A stretch of 64,000 nucleotides of DNA. Origin: Chitinophagaceae bacterium BSSC1 (lineage in GTDB: Bacteria > Bacteroidota > Bacteroidia > Chitinophagales > Chitinophagaceae). The notes under the pieces were generated by a model. That model searched no databases. It saw only the letters and a program-made list of their open reading frames with translations, and was not told where the DNA came from. Where the stretch lies: assembly GCA_002256435.1 (NCBI GenBank), contig NKJC01000001.1, positions 1,922,001-1,986,000 of the forward strand, read 5' to 3'. Positions 53,094 through 61,430 of this stretch are shown here, in pieces. Made by a program: the position numbers and the translations under genes. Within the stretch, counting starts at the first letter, position 1. Each line of letters opens with the position of its first letter.

Positions 53094-55304
53094 ATGAAGT
53101 ATCTGATCATTCTTTTAAGCAGTTTATTCATCTTACTATCGGCCCGCGCCCAAGTACAAGTGCTTGGTTCTGTGAGAGATATGAAGAGTCGCATTTTAGC
53201 GGGGGCCAGCATTGCCATCAAGGGTTCTTATGATGGAACTACTTCTGATTCAACCGGACATTTTAGTTTTAAAACCTTTGAAAAGGGGATTCAGACCCTG
53301 GTTGTTAGCAATATTGGGTACAAAACGGTAGAGCAGCAAATAGACTTAAGCAAGGAATTGGGTCCATTTAACGTGGCACTTAAAGAAGAAATTAGTGAAC
53401 TCAAAGCAGTCACTGTTACTGCCGGAAGCTTTGAAGCCGGAGACAAAAAAAGGGCTGCTACTGTTCTGAGTCTATTAGACGTGTTAACCACGGGCGGGGC
53501 TAACGCCGATATTTCTGCCGTACTTAAAACCCTACCAGGTGCACAGCAAGTGGGTGATCAGGAAGGTTTGTTTGTAAGGGGTGGTGCAGGATATGAAGCC
53601 AAACAATTTATTGATGGCACCATGGTGAATAATCCCTTCTATTCCAGTGTTCCAGACATTGCCCAGCGCGGACGTTTTTCTCCCAACCTGTTTAAGGGTA
53701 CGGTTTTTAGCACCGGTGGATATTCTGCCTTGTACGGACAAGCGCTTTCTTCTGCTGTGATTTTAGAATCCATTGACCTTCCTGAACAATCACAAGTAAA
53801 TGCATCTATTAGTTCGGTGTTCTTAGGAGCGGGTTTTCAAAAATTAGACAAAACCAAAAAATCATCCTGGGGTTTTAACTATGGCTATACCAATCTCTGG
53901 CCCTATTTTCAAATTGTAAAACAAGGGGTGGATTATTTTACCGTTCCAGAATTTCATTCTGGTGATGCCAATTTTAGAATCAAGACCAAGGGTGGGATGA
54001 TTAAATACTATACCACATTTGCCACCAGTTCTTTGGGTTTGCGTAGACCCGATATTGACTCCCTAGTTTTGAAAGACGCATTTGGTTTAAATAATACTAA
54101 CTGGTACAACAATCTGAGTTGGAGAGAATTCTTAGGCAAGGGTTGGAAGATGAATTTGGGTTTGAGTTATAGCACAGACTTAACCAAGATCAACCAGCAA
54201 TTACAAGACCAACAGAACAAACCTGTTACTGGTTCAACTGCTTGGATGAATCTCAAAACTTATAGCTTAGACAATACGGCCAATCTCTCTCAAATTAAAT
54301 TGGTTTTTGACAAAAGAATTTCTGGTATCAGTGTTTTGCGTTTTGGAAACGAATACCAATACGCGTATAACAAAAGTATCTATAATGGATTATCACTACC
54401 CTTGAAAGACCATTATTATGCTGCCTTTTCAGAAGCCGATATTAATATAACCAATGAGCTGGCATTCAAGCTAGGAGGGCGTTTGGAGCATTCCTCTATT
54501 TTAAAGAAATGGAATTTGGCACCAAGACTTGCCATTGCTTATAAGACTGGACCTGGTGCGCAGTTCTCTTTTGCCTACGGCGATTTTTATCAAAAGCCAG
54601 AGAACAATCAATTGATGTTAACCACGCAATTGGGTTATACCAAGGCCACGCATTATATCCTGAATTTTATGAAGACTACTACACTACAATCTTTTAGGGT
54701 AGAAGCTTTTTATAAAAAATATCAAGACCTAGTCAAGACTTTTCCAAGCATCAACAATGATGGAACGGGTTATGCAAAAGGGATTGAACTTTTTTGGAGA
54801 GATCGGAAAACATTTCAAGGAATGGATTATTGGATTAGCTATTCTTATCTAGATACCAAACGTGATTATTTAAATTATCCTGGTCAATTGCAACCCAATT
54901 TTGCAGCCAATCATACCGCGTCTTTAGTACTCAAAAAATTTGTATCTAAGATCAATACCGGTTTCAATTTTACTTATTCCTATGCTACAGGCAGACCTTA
55001 TTACAATATCAAATATGAAACAAGCAATGCCAAGTATGTGATTGCTGATCAGGGTAAAACCATTGACTATCACAACCTAGGTTTTAGTATGAACTACCTC
55101 ACTACCATTTTCAAATCATATGCTGTGATTGTAGCATCTGTAACCAATGTATTGGGTAGCAATCAAATCTTTGGTTATAACTATTCTCAAAACGGATTAT
55201 ACAAAGAAGCCATCACGCCAGTAGCGCCTAGGTTCTTTTTTGTAGGATGTTTCTTGAGTTGGGGAGTGGATCGTAGACAAGACGCGATCAACAATAATCT
55301 ATAA
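53094..55304 (+). CDS. TonB-dependent receptor with carboxypeptidase-regulatory domain
   Basis: Outer-membrane receptor of 736 residues. The ATG at 53094 gives the signal peptide MKYLIILLSSLFILLSARAQ. Residues about 22-105 are a carboxypeptidase-regulatory-like fold (VLGSVRDMKSRILAGASIAIKG), 110-240 the plug (LKAVTVTAGSFEAGDKKRAAT, GLFVRGGAGYEAKQFIDGT, STGGYSALYGQALSS), followed by a barrel of about 20 strands. No SusD partner follows, so it is not a typical polysaccharide locus. Ligand unknown. The gene is followed by a 211-nt cytosine-free repeat. Confidence 0.9.
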   Translation: MKYLIILLSSLFILLSARAQVQVLGSVRDMKSRILAGASIAIKGSYDGTTSDSTGHFSFKTFEKGIQTLVVSNIGYKTVEQQIDLSKELGPFNVALKEEISELKAVTVTAGSFEAGDKKRAATVLSLLDVLTTGGANADISAVLKTLPGAQQVGDQEGLFVRGGAGYEAKQFIDGTMVNNPFYSSVPDIAQRGRFSPNLFKGTVFSTGGYSALYGQALSSAVILESIDLPEQSQVNASISSVFLGAGFQKLDKTKKSSWGFNYGYTNLWPYFQIVKQGVDYFTVPEFHSGDANFRIKTKGGMIKYYTTFATSSLGLRRPDIDSLVLKDAFGLNNTNWYNNLSWREFLGKGWKMNLGLSYSTDLTKINQQLQDQQNKPVTGSTAWMNLKTYSLDNTANLSQIKLVFDKRISGISVLRFGNEYQYAYNKSIYNGLSLPLKDHYYAAFSEADINITNELAFKLGGRLEHSSILKKWNLAPRLAIAYKTGPGAQFSFAYGDFYQKPENNQLMLTTQLGYTKATHYILNFMKTTTLQSFRVEAFYKKYQDLVKTFPSINNDGTGYAKGIELFWRDRKTFQGMDYWISYSYLDTKRDYLNYPGQLQPNFAANHTASLVLKKFVSKINTGFNFTYSYATGRPYYNIKYETSNAKYVIADQGKTIDYHNLGFSMNYLTTIFKSYAVIVASVTNVLGSNQIFGYNYSQNGLYKEAITPVAPRFFFVGCFLSWGVDRRQDAINNNL

Positions 55305-55306
55305 AA

Positions 55307-55500
55307 GTGAAGAGTGAAAAGTGAAGAGTGAAGAGTGAAGAATGGGAAGAAGAAGAAAGTGAAGAGTGTAGAGTGAAGAGTGGGAAGAAGAAGAAGAAGA
55401 AGAAGAAAGTGAAGAGATAAGAGTGAAAAGTGAAGAGTGGGAAGAAGAAGAAAGTGAAGAGATAAGAGTGAAGAGTGAAGAATGGGAAGAAGAAGAAAGT
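55307..55500. repeat. Heptad purine-rich repeat, cytosine-free
   Basis: Units of GTGAAGA (with variants GTGAAAA, GTGTAGA and GATAAGA) in groups of 5, 3, 4 and 4, each group followed by a spacer (G/A)TGGGAAGAAGAAGAAA, one of which is lengthened by extra GAA. Spacers: 55342-55358, 55380-55408, 55437-55453, 55482-55498. From 55300 to 55510 the plus strand has no C. The spacing is too short and too varied for CRISPR, and frames contain TGA stops. The rest of the gap (55511-55562) is AT-rich with no gene. Confidence 0.9.
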
Positions 55501-55586
55501 TTAAAATAGACGGTGTATTAAAATTTTAAAATCAAAATAATTTAAAAGACAAAAATTTAAAAATGAAAACTGTAAAATCCCTTAAC

Positions 55587-56219
55587 ATGAAAAAGATCCT
55601 TTTTTTAATCATGGTATTATTTACCACATTGGCAAACGCTCAGAGTAAGTATGAAGCAGGAATGGGTAAAGGTTTTGAAATGCTTAAATCTGCACAGAGT
55701 GCAGAAGACATGGGTGCAGCATCTGCATTTTTTGAACGTGTGGCCGATGCGGAGAAAGACAAATGGTTGCCTTATTATTATGCTGCTTATGCCAATCACT
55801 TAACTGGTTGGATGAACCCCAAAGCAGATAAGGATAAAGTTGCAGCAAAAAGCAAGGACTTGCTAACCAAGGCGGAAGTGTTGGAAAAAGACAATTCTGA
55901 AATCTGGGTATTACACCAAATGATTACCGTACAACAATTAACGGTTGATCCAATGACTCGCTGGCAAGCGTATGGTGCTGAAGCTTCTGACTATATTGAT
56001 AAAGCCAAAAAAGCCGATGCCAATAATCCTAGAATCTATTTGGTAGAAGGTCAGTTTAAACAAAATGTACCTGAAGCTTTTGGTGGTGGAAAGGAAGTAG
56101 GTAAAGTACTTTTTACAAAATCAATTGAACTGTTTAAAATATTTAAACCTGCTAGTGAAATGCATCCTTCATGGGGCAAGGATCAAGCAGAACAAATGTT
56201 GGCAGCTTTAAACAAATAA
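55587..56219 (+). CDS. Secreted TPR-like protein, unknown function
   Basis: A 210-residue exported protein (an ATG eight codons upstream, 55563, is also possible). The signal peptide MKKILFLIMVLFTTLANAQ is followed by helical repeats with TPR-like spacing: AGMGKGFEMLKSAQSAEDMGAASAFFERVADAE, then YYAAYANHLTGWMNPKADKDK, and DYIDKAKKADANNPRIYLVEGQF. The last repeat has a typical TPR form with A-D-A-N-N-P. No enzyme motif. Probably a periplasmic protein-protein scaffold (inference). It follows the heptad repeat and precedes a hairpin. Confidence 0.78.
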   Translation: MKKILFLIMVLFTTLANAQSKYEAGMGKGFEMLKSAQSAEDMGAASAFFERVADAEKDKWLPYYYAAYANHLTGWMNPKADKDKVAAKSKDLLTKAEVLEKDNSEIWVLHQMITVQQLTVDPMTRWQAYGAEASDYIDKAKKADANNPRIYLVEGQFKQNVPEAFGGGKEVGKVLFTKSIELFKIFKPASEMHPSWGKDQAEQMLAALNK

Positions 56220-56228
56220 ATCAATTAT

Positions 56229-56260
56229 ACTGGTTGTGTTGTAAACATTACACAACCAGT
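56229..56260 (+). other. Intercistronic hairpin
   Basis: Perfect 11-bp stem ACTGGTTGTGT (56229-56239) / ACACAACCAGT (56250-56260) with a 10-base loop. No T-run follows, so it is not a normal terminator; it may be an mRNA processing or stabilising element or an operator for the following gene. Confidence 0.55.
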
Positions 56261-56274
56261 TACAAACCATCCTT

Positions 56275-56946
56275 ATGCCAAGTCTTTTTCAAATATTAAT
56301 CAGCTTACATGTTGCAGGTGGTACTGCGGGTCTTATCAGTGGTACGGTTTCAGCCGCTTCTCAAAAAGGAGGGTTTGCGCACAAGCTATCTGGTAAGATT
56401 TTCTTTTGGGGTATGTTTAGTGCTTCCATTGCTGCACTAATCATCTCTAATCTACCTGAACACAATAACCTGTTTTTGTTTGCGGTGGGTGGTTTTACAC
56501 TCTATATGATTTGCAGTGGTTATAGAATTGTGGCATTGAAAAGACTGGCAAAAAATTCGGATCATCCAGTTAACTGGTTAGACTATGCTCTTTCTCTATT
56601 TGGACTTGGTTTTGGGGGTTATTTACTTTTTTTAGGAGTGAAGCTGGTTATGAATGGACAAAATTTTGGCATTGTTCCCATTGTTTTTGGACTCATCTGC
56701 GTGAATTATGCGCGTTTGGACTATCAATTTTTAAAAGGAAAACAACCTGTGAAGGCCATCTGGATGAGTAATCATATTATCCGTATGATGGGTGCCATGA
56801 TTGCTTCTTACACGGCTTTTTTAGTGGTCAATGTTAAAATGGACCCAGAATGGGTTTTATGGTTACTTCCCACTTTAATTGGTTCAGGATTAATTTCCTA
56901 TTTCATGCGCAAATTTGTAAAACCTAAAAGTGCAAAGACGGTGTAA
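56275..56946 (+). CDS. Multi-pass membrane protein, DUF2306-like
   Basis: A 223-residue inner-membrane protein with about six or seven hydrophobic segments. It starts with LISLHVAGGTAGLISGTVSAASQKGGFAHKLSGKIFF, of which HVAGGTAGLISGTVS and AHKLSGKIFF resemble the His/Gly pattern of DUF2306-type membrane proteins (HxxxGxxALxxG and HrxxGxxF). This assignment is from memory and tentative. His residues in the first helix and near HKLSGK could bind a heme or metal. It begins 14 bases after a hairpin. Confidence 0.6.
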   Translation: MPSLFQILISLHVAGGTAGLISGTVSAASQKGGFAHKLSGKIFFWGMFSASIAALIISNLPEHNNLFLFAVGGFTLYMICSGYRIVALKRLAKNSDHPVNWLDYALSLFGLGFGGYLLFLGVKLVMNGQNFGIVPIVFGLICVNYARLDYQFLKGKQPVKAIWMSNHIIRMMGAMIASYTAFLVVNVKMDPEWVLWLLPTLIGSGLISYFMRKFVKPKSAKTV

Positions 56947-57017
56947 AAGAGCAGGTCATTTTTTTTCCAATAAAAACAGAAAGCAACCAAATTTGCATCT
57001 AGTGTAAAACCCATCAA

Positions 57018-57704
57018 ATGCCTGAAGAAAAACAACTTACGGAACAGGAAAGCTTGCAGCTGATCACTTCCATGATCCAGAAAGTAAAAGGTGGTTACCA
57101 TGAAAATGGAACGGGCCCTATCTTATGGGGAACCGTAGTATCCATTGCCAGCTTTGTAACTTATTTACAAAGGGAATACCTGTTTGACCTTCCCTTTGAT
57201 ATTTGGTTGATTGTGATGGCTGCCATCATTCCTCAGATTATCATGGTCAGAAAGGAGCGAAGAACCAGACCCCATATCAAGTATGAAGACGAGGCCATCA
57301 ATGCTGTTTGGATTGTCTATGCATTGACCATTTTTGGATTGACTGCCTATCAGGCCATTGTTCCAGAAGTATCAACCAATTTATTGAAAGCAGAGGGTTG
57401 GCAAATGATGAAGCATGTACTAGATAATAGTAAGCCAGATGAAGTTCTCACACCTTTTACCCCAAGTCTCTATTCCATCTATATTTTGGTCTATGCTTTT
57501 CCAACCTTGGTTACAGGCATCACTAAGAAATTCACTCCCATGTTGATTGGTTCTGGAATAGCTTATACCTGTTTTATCATTTCTCTTTATACGGCATCTA
57601 AATACGATTTCTTATTGGGTGCAGTTACGGCTATTACTTGTTGGTTGATTCCAGGGATTATTTTGAGAAGGCGTTATCTAGCTCAAAAAAAGGCGAATGT
57701 TTAA
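57018..57704 (+). CDS. Multi-pass membrane protein of unknown function
   Basis: A 228-residue protein: an N-terminal soluble, acidic region (residues 1-30, EEKQLTEQESLQLITSMIQKV), then about five hydrophobic helices (for example ILWGTVVSIASFVTYL, IWLIVMAAIIPQIIMV, AVWIVYALTIFGLTAYQA, LVYAFPTLVTGI and AVTAITCWLIPGIIL) and a basic tail RRRYLAQKKANV. I do not recognise the family. Its last 8 bases overlap the next gene, a winged-helix regulator, so the two are translationally linked; such pairs often form a membrane sensor and its DNA-binding partner, by inference. Confidence 0.72.
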   Translation: MPEEKQLTEQESLQLITSMIQKVKGGYHENGTGPILWGTVVSIASFVTYLQREYLFDLPFDIWLIVMAAIIPQIIMVRKERRTRPHIKYEDEAINAVWIVYALTIFGLTAYQAIVPEVSTNLLKAEGWQMMKHVLDNSKPDEVLTPFTPSLYSIYILVYAFPTLVTGITKKFTPMLIGSGIAYTCFIISLYTASKYDFLLGAVTAITCWLIPGIILRRRYLAQKKANV

Positions 57705-57981
57705 AGAACTGGATCCCATATTACATTCCCAGTTGCGCTTGGCAGTGATGAGTTTGCTCATTACTGTTAAGGAAGCGGATTTTACCTATATCCGAGAAAA
57801 GACCAATGCCACCGCGGGTAACCTCAGCGTGCAGGTGCAAAAGCTCAAAGAAGTAGGCTATATAGATGTGCTCAAACAGTTTAAAGACAATTATCCTCAA
57901 ACCACTTGCAAAATTACGCCTAAGGGTATAGAAGCTTTTGAAGCCTATGTTCAGGCACTGCAGGCTTATTTGAAAACCTAA
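57697..57981 (+). CDS. Winged-helix transcriptional regulator (PF13601-like)
   Basis: A 94-residue DNA-binding protein. The HTH reads LRLAVMSLLITVKEADFTYIREKTNATAGNLSVQVQKLKEVGYIDV, of which REKTNATAGNLSVQVQKLKE is the recognition-helix part; the wing is FKDNYPQTTCKITPKGIEAFEAY. It matches the short ArsR/MarR-like family PF13601 common in Bacteroidota next to membrane-protein genes and ABC-2 transporters. The start overlaps the preceding membrane gene by 8 bases. Its targets are probably the local cluster (inference). Confidence 0.87.
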   Translation: MFKELDPILHSQLRLAVMSLLITVKEADFTYIREKTNATAGNLSVQVQKLKEVGYIDVLKQFKDNYPQTTCKITPKGIEAFEAYVQALQAYLKT

Positions 57982-58039
57982 GATGGAAAAAATCAAAGAT
58001 TACTTGAACCTCTTCTCTACCTTTATGTTATAGATACAG

Positions 58040-58975
58040 ATGCAACAGATAGTACAGGTTAAAGGCCTCAGCAAACAGTTCAAAAACCTCACCGCAGTCA
58101 ATGACCTGTCTTTTTCAGTAAATGAAGGAGATGTCTATGGTTTTCTGGGTCAGAATGGCGCGGGTAAGAGCACCAGCATTAGAATGATGCTCACCCTAAT
58201 TGAGCCCACCAGTGGTCAGATTGAATTATTTGGGATGGACTTGGCGCGTAATCGCAGAGAGATTTTGCGCAATGTAGGTGCCGTGATTGAAAAGCCCGAT
58301 GTATACAAATACCTATCGGCCTACGAGAACTTAGAATTGTTTGCCCGATTAAGCGGCATCAAGCCCACCAAGAAATTATTGATGGATCAACTAGAAATGG
58401 TGGGTCTAGCTGCTAGGGCTAATGACCGAGTAAAGACTTTTTCTCAAGGTATGAAGCAAAGACTGGGCATTGGGATTGCCTTGGTGCATAATCCTCAACT
58501 CATAGTCTTGGATGAACCTACCAATGGCTTGGATCCTCAAGGAATTGCCGATATCAGAAATTTGATTTTACACCTGAGCCGAGACTTGAAAAAAACCATT
58601 GTGGTTTCCTCTCACTTATTGAGTGAGATTGAACAAGTGGCTACTCGGGTATTGATTATTGACAAGGGACGCAAATTAGTAGAAGGCAATGCGGCAGAAT
58701 TATTTGATCCCGCACAAACCATAGTAGAATTACAAACTATGGACAATGCGTTTGCTTTGGAACAATTAAAAGCAAGCCCTTGGTCAACCTATTTGCAAGC
58801 CCAACGCAATTCAGCCATTTTACTCAAACTGAATAGAACAGAGATTCCAGCTTTGCATACCGCTTTGGCTGCTATGCAAATTCAATTGTTATCCCTGCAA
58901 CCACGTCATTCTTTAGAAGACTATTTCTTACAAATAACCTCCGGCAACCAACATGTGGACACTTACACAAATTGA
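58040..58975 (+). CDS. ABC transporter ATP-binding protein
   Basis: A 311-residue ATPase of the ABC-2 type. Walker A GQNGAGKST, Q-loop AVIEKPDVYKYLSAYENL, signature TFSQGMKQRLGIG, Walker B LIVLDEPTNGLDPQG and the switch VVSSHLLSEIEQ are all present. A C-terminal domain of about 90 residues after VLIIDKGRKLVEG is usual for this group. The last 23 bases overlap the permease gene. A TACCTTTA sequence about 25 bases upstream is one base off the -7 consensus. Confidence 0.95.
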   Translation: MQQIVQVKGLSKQFKNLTAVNDLSFSVNEGDVYGFLGQNGAGKSTSIRMMLTLIEPTSGQIELFGMDLARNRREILRNVGAVIEKPDVYKYLSAYENLELFARLSGIKPTKKLLMDQLEMVGLAARANDRVKTFSQGMKQRLGIGIALVHNPQLIVLDEPTNGLDPQGIADIRNLILHLSRDLKKTIVVSSHLLSEIEQVATRVLIIDKGRKLVEGNAAELFDPAQTIVELQTMDNAFALEQLKASPWSTYLQAQRNSAILLKLNRTEIPALHTALAAMQIQLLSLQPRHSLEDYFLQITSGNQHVDTYTN

Positions 58976-59828
58976 GTTATACAAGATATTCCGCAGACCC
59001 CGGACTTATATTGCCTTCATTGCTATTGCAGCACTGATTACCATTATCCAATTTGGGTTAAAAGTAGATGGTAAAAGCTATGCCGATTTTCTGATGAAAG
59101 ATATTGGCGGTACTATGGAAATTGATGGCAATATCATCAATGGCTATTTGATCTGCTATATCATGTTGCAATTACTCCTAGTACACGTTCCCTTGTTGGT
59201 AGCATTGATTGCAGCAGACATGATCTCTGGCGAAGCCAATATGGGTACCTTGCGATTACTCATTTCAAAACCTTTTAGCAGAACAGAATTGTTGTTAGCA
59301 AAGTTTTTTGCATCCACTGTTTATACTTTATTGCTATTGGTATGGTTAGCCATCTTAGCCCTGTTTTTGAGCATGTGGATTTTTGGCACGGGCGATATGT
59401 TTTTGATGAAGAGTAGCTATGTGGTCTTGCTTTCTGAAAACGATGTATTCTGGCGTTATGCGGGTGCGTTTGTTTTTGCCGCACTGGCCATGGTAACCGT
59501 TGCCGCACTGGGTTTCTTTCTTTCTATTTTTGCTGAAAACAGTATTGGTCCCATTGTGGCTACCATGAGTGTGATTGTATTTTTCACCATCTTGAGCACT
59601 TTGAATATTCCCATCTTTAATGCTTTAAAACCCTATCTCTTTACTACGCACATGATTAGTTGGAAAGAGTTTTTTGACATTCAAGTCAATGACGCCAATG
59701 AAGCCATTGTAGGTAGTATTCAGAACCCACAAAAGATTGTCAATTCTGCCCTGGTATTGATTGTGCATATTTTTGGTTTTGTAGGTGGCAGCATTTGGAT
59801 CTTTAACAAGAAAGACGTGTTGAGTTAA
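58953..59828 (+). CDS. ABC-2 type transporter permease
   Basis: A 291-residue inner-membrane protein with six predicted helices: N-terminal IELYKIFRRPRTYIAFIAIAALIT, then VHVPLLVALIAADMISGEANMGTLRLLISKPFSRTELLLAKF, where ADMISGEANMGTLRLLIS is the typical ABC-2 cytoplasmic coupling segment, and three more helices. It overlaps the ATPase gene by 23 bases, so it is its partner. Substrate unknown. A LolA-like gene follows 26 bases later. Confidence 0.92.
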   Translation: MWTLTQIELYKIFRRPRTYIAFIAIAALITIIQFGLKVDGKSYADFLMKDIGGTMEIDGNIINGYLICYIMLQLLLVHVPLLVALIAADMISGEANMGTLRLLISKPFSRTELLLAKFFASTVYTLLLLVWLAILALFLSMWIFGTGDMFLMKSSYVVLLSENDVFWRYAGAFVFAALAMVTVAALGFFLSIFAENSIGPIVATMSVIVFFTILSTLNIPIFNALKPYLFTTHMISWKEFFDIQVNDANEAIVGSIQNPQKIVNSALVLIVHIFGFVGGSIWIFNKKDVLS

Positions 59829-59854
59829 TTTGCTTTTATTTTAAAATATTTTCC

Positions 59855-60547
59855 ATGAGGATTTTCTTTTTCGTTGTTGCTTTAATGATTTCTTATACCA
59901 GTGTTCAGGCCCAAGACATGACAGCGCTTGTAACAAAGGTGAAGGCCAAACTTGACCAAGTAAATGATTATGAGGCAGACGGTAATATGAAAACCGATGT
60001 GAGTTTTATTAAAGCACCCATTGGAAAAGTAAAAGTCTATTTTAAAAAGCCCAATAAGTTTAGGTTAAAAAAAGAGGGGGGCATTTCATTACTTCCCAAG
60101 GGTGGAGTATCGGTAAATATGAGCACCATTATTACCACCAGTGATTTTGTGGCATTGGCTGCAGGAGAAGCTATGATTGATGGGTTCAAAACCAAGATTG
60201 TAAAACTACTTCCTACCAATGAAGCCAGTGAAATTGTGATCACCACTTTATATATTGACGAGCCCAATTTACTGGTTCGTAAAGCCATAACAACTACCAA
60301 GGAGAATGGTACTTATGAAATGCAAATGAGTTATGGGGCTTATGCCAATTATGGCTTACCGCAAAAAGTGGTATTTAGTTTTAATACCAAGGATTACAAA
60401 TTGCCAAAGGGAATTACTTTGGAATTTGATGATAATGAGAAGCCCCTTTCTGAAGCGCAGAAACTAAAAAACAAAAAGGGAAGGGTAGAAATTACTTATA
60501 GCAATTATATAGTGAACAAAGGCATAGCAGATAGCTTTTTCAAATAA
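59855..60547 (+). CDS. LolA-like outer-membrane lipoprotein-sorting family protein
   Basis: A 230-residue exported protein with the signal peptide MRIFFFVVALMISYTSVQAQ. The mature part begins MTALVTKVKAKLDQVNDYEADGNMKTDVSF, giving the LolA/LolB pattern of a first helix then antiparallel strands (IGKVKVYFKKPNKFRLKKEGG), and continues with beta strands to the C-terminus (VEITYSNYIVNKG). LolA-like folds bind lipids or lipoproteins in the periplasm. It lies just after an ABC-2 transporter. A lipid- or envelope-related role is plausible but unproven. Confidence 0.8.
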   Translation: MRIFFFVVALMISYTSVQAQDMTALVTKVKAKLDQVNDYEADGNMKTDVSFIKAPIGKVKVYFKKPNKFRLKKEGGISLLPKGGVSVNMSTIITTSDFVALAAGEAMIDGFKTKIVKLLPTNEASEIVITTLYIDEPNLLVRKAITTTKENGTYEMQMSYGAYANYGLPQKVVFSFNTKDYKLPKGITLEFDDNEKPLSEAQKLKNKKGRVEITYSNYIVNKGIADSFFK

Positions 60548-60550
60548 GCT

Positions 60551-61420
60551 TTAGAATAATTCCACACGCCAGGTTCTTTCAAAAGTTCCACCTACTGCTA
60601 ATTGATTGATGCCTTCTTTGTTGATGAGTTGGCCGTCTGTTGTAGTACTATCGGCCACGCCGCACCAAGGTTCTATACAAACAAAGTCTGCATCTTTGGC
60701 GCTCCAAATACCCATATAAGGAAAGTCTCCATAGTGCATAGTTAGACCGTGTGGAGATTGATGACTCTTGATACCAATACTATGGCTTTTCAAATTTTTG
60801 AAGACAAGGGCGTCTCCATAAAACAAAGATTTTTTCAAGGGCAATTGGTTGCAGTTGTCTAAATAAGGAACCGCTACAGGTTCTACCAATCCTTCAGCAT
60901 CAAGTGGATGAACACCCACGGTTTCTGTTGTACCAAATTCCAAAAACCAATCTTCATAACCCGTTCCATTGGTCAGAGGCACTTTGAATGCAGGATGGGC
61001 TCCAACAGAAAAATACAAATCCTTGTCTCCTGTATTTTCTACCAAGTAAGTGACAAATAATTGATTGCCTTCTACGCGATAGGCAAGGGAAAATTTAAAT
61101 TCAAAAGGGTAGATGGCTCTGGTGTTTGCATTGGCTTCTAGGGTAAATACAATACTAGACTCCGTTTGCTCACTAACACTAAAAACGCTTTCTCTTGAAA
61201 ATCCATGTCTTCCCATAGCATAGGATTGACCATCATATTGGTACTGTCCATTTTTCAATCCCCCAACAATGGGAAATAGGGCGGGACTTTTCTTGGGCCA
61301 GAAAGTTGGGTTAGCATCCCACAAATATTCCAATTGGGTTTGCTTGTTAAAAATGCTTTGTAATTCTGCACCCTGTGCACTAATGCTAACGGTTAGCTCC
61401 TGATTAGAAATGGTCAACAT
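60551..61420 (-). CDS. Aldose 1-epimerase family protein
   Basis: A 289-residue beta-sandwich protein of the GalM/YihR-like family, interconverting alpha and beta sugar anomers or acting on sugar phosphates. Recognised by QGAELQSIFN, EYLWDANPTFWPKKSPALFPIVG, RHGFSRE, GAHPAFKVPL (the catalytic His) and EPWCGVADS. The C-terminal Glu in FVCIEPWCG is the expected base. Specific sugar is not clear. Its end lies 3 bases from the convergent LolA-like stop, and it starts 10 bases after pdxA. Confidence 0.9.
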   Translation of the reverse strand: MLTISNQELTVSISAQGAELQSIFNKQTQLEYLWDANPTFWPKKSPALFPIVGGLKNGQYQYDGQSYAMGRHGFSRESVFSVSEQTESSIVFTLEANANTRAIYPFEFKFSLAYRVEGNQLFVTYLVENTGDKDLYFSVGAHPAFKVPLTNGTGYEDWFLEFGTTETVGVHPLDAEGLVEPVAVPYLDNCNQLPLKKSLFYGDALVFKNLKSHSIGIKSHQSPHGLTMHYGDFPYMGIWSAKDADFVCIEPWCGVADSTTTDGQLINKEGINQLAVGGTFERTWRVELF

Positions 61421-61430
61421 GCTACTAATT

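Noticed and set aside
55305..55500. CRISPR array
   Set aside because: The repeat unit is 7 bases with no unique spacers and no cas genes are present.
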